DNA from: Ruegeria arenilitoris
GTDB lineage: Bacteria > Pseudomonadota > Alphaproteobacteria > Rhodobacterales > Rhodobacteraceae
Length of the DNA: 64,000 nucleotides
Direction: 5' to 3'
Assembly: GCF_013031355.1 (NCBI RefSeq)
Contig: NZ_WPZO01000002.1
Location: forward strand, 434,001-498,000
Shown: piece by piece, positions 63,976 to 64,000 of the stretch
How positions within the stretch are numbered: position 1 is the stretch's first letter
How the letters are laid out: the number at the start of each line of letters is the position of its first letter
The notes under the pieces: model-generated
Seen by the model: only the letters and a program-made list of their open reading frames with translations
Told to the model about the DNA's origin: nothing
Databases searched by the model: none
Program-made: the position numbers and the translations under genes

Positions 63976-64000
63976 CCCGACCATGAGTTCTTCTTCCACC

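Overview
The window looks like a chromosomal segment of a marine alphaproteobacterium of the Roseobacter group (Rhodobacterales). This is inferred from the moderately high G+C sequence, the family mix (DUF3604, GMC oxidoreductase, CHASE2 cyclase with FecR partner, AfuA-type and PhnCDE-type importers, cyanide-insensitive-type CydAB) and a relic that resembles the head-spike base protein of the Rhodobacter gene transfer agent. No rRNA, intact tRNA or CRISPR array was seen. No species name is proposed.

Left part (1-20.8 kb). A truncated EamA transporter is followed by a membrane-anchored LuxR-type regulator, then a 1485-residue autotransporter whose passenger holds 31 imperfect repeats of about 30 residues. 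Next come a secreted DUF3604 protein and a MocR regulator facing a PPOX + PdxJ-like pair, which together form a probable vitamin B6-linked module. A FecR-domain/CHASE2-cyclase pair, a GMC oxidoreductase, and an acyl-CoA synthetase/acyl-CoA dehydrogenase operon facing its LysR regulator complete this part.

Scar region (20.8-25.4 kb). This is gene-poor sequence with a dead amino-acid-binding protein gene, the 5' half of a tRNA-Ser(GCU), a perfect 11-bp tandem repeat, and fragments resembling a phage cytosine methyltransferase and a spike base protein. It looks like the remains of an excised or deleted prophage. A dCache-type adenylate/guanylate cyclase abuts it.

Middle (25.4-38.3 kb). A LysR regulator faces an SDR-DoxX-SnoaL operon. 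After it come an AsmA-like protein, a DUF3299 protein, a secreted amidohydrolase with a facing AraC regulator, a DUF1059 protein, and two recognisable pseudogenes (rhodanese and SDR).

Phosphorylated-compound locus (38.8-50.3 kb). An inositol-monophosphatase-family enzyme, a decayed histidine phosphatase, an AfuABC-like importer, a NUDIX hydrolase, a DeoR regulator, a PhnDCEE-like importer and a HAD hydrolase are packed around one divergent promoter region. I infer a system that imports and dephosphorylates organophosphates or phosphonates. The combination is the best candidate here for an undescribed system.

Right part (50.8-64 kb). The cydAB operon has an overlapping 33-codon DUF2474/CydX-like gene not listed by simple ORF calling. 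An AraC regulator faces a small-protein/HlyD operon. A DUF3300-DUF2950 pair lies between two decayed IS6-family copies in direct orientation with an IS3 scrap, and a type I sulfatase follows. All calls were made by reading; no database search was run.
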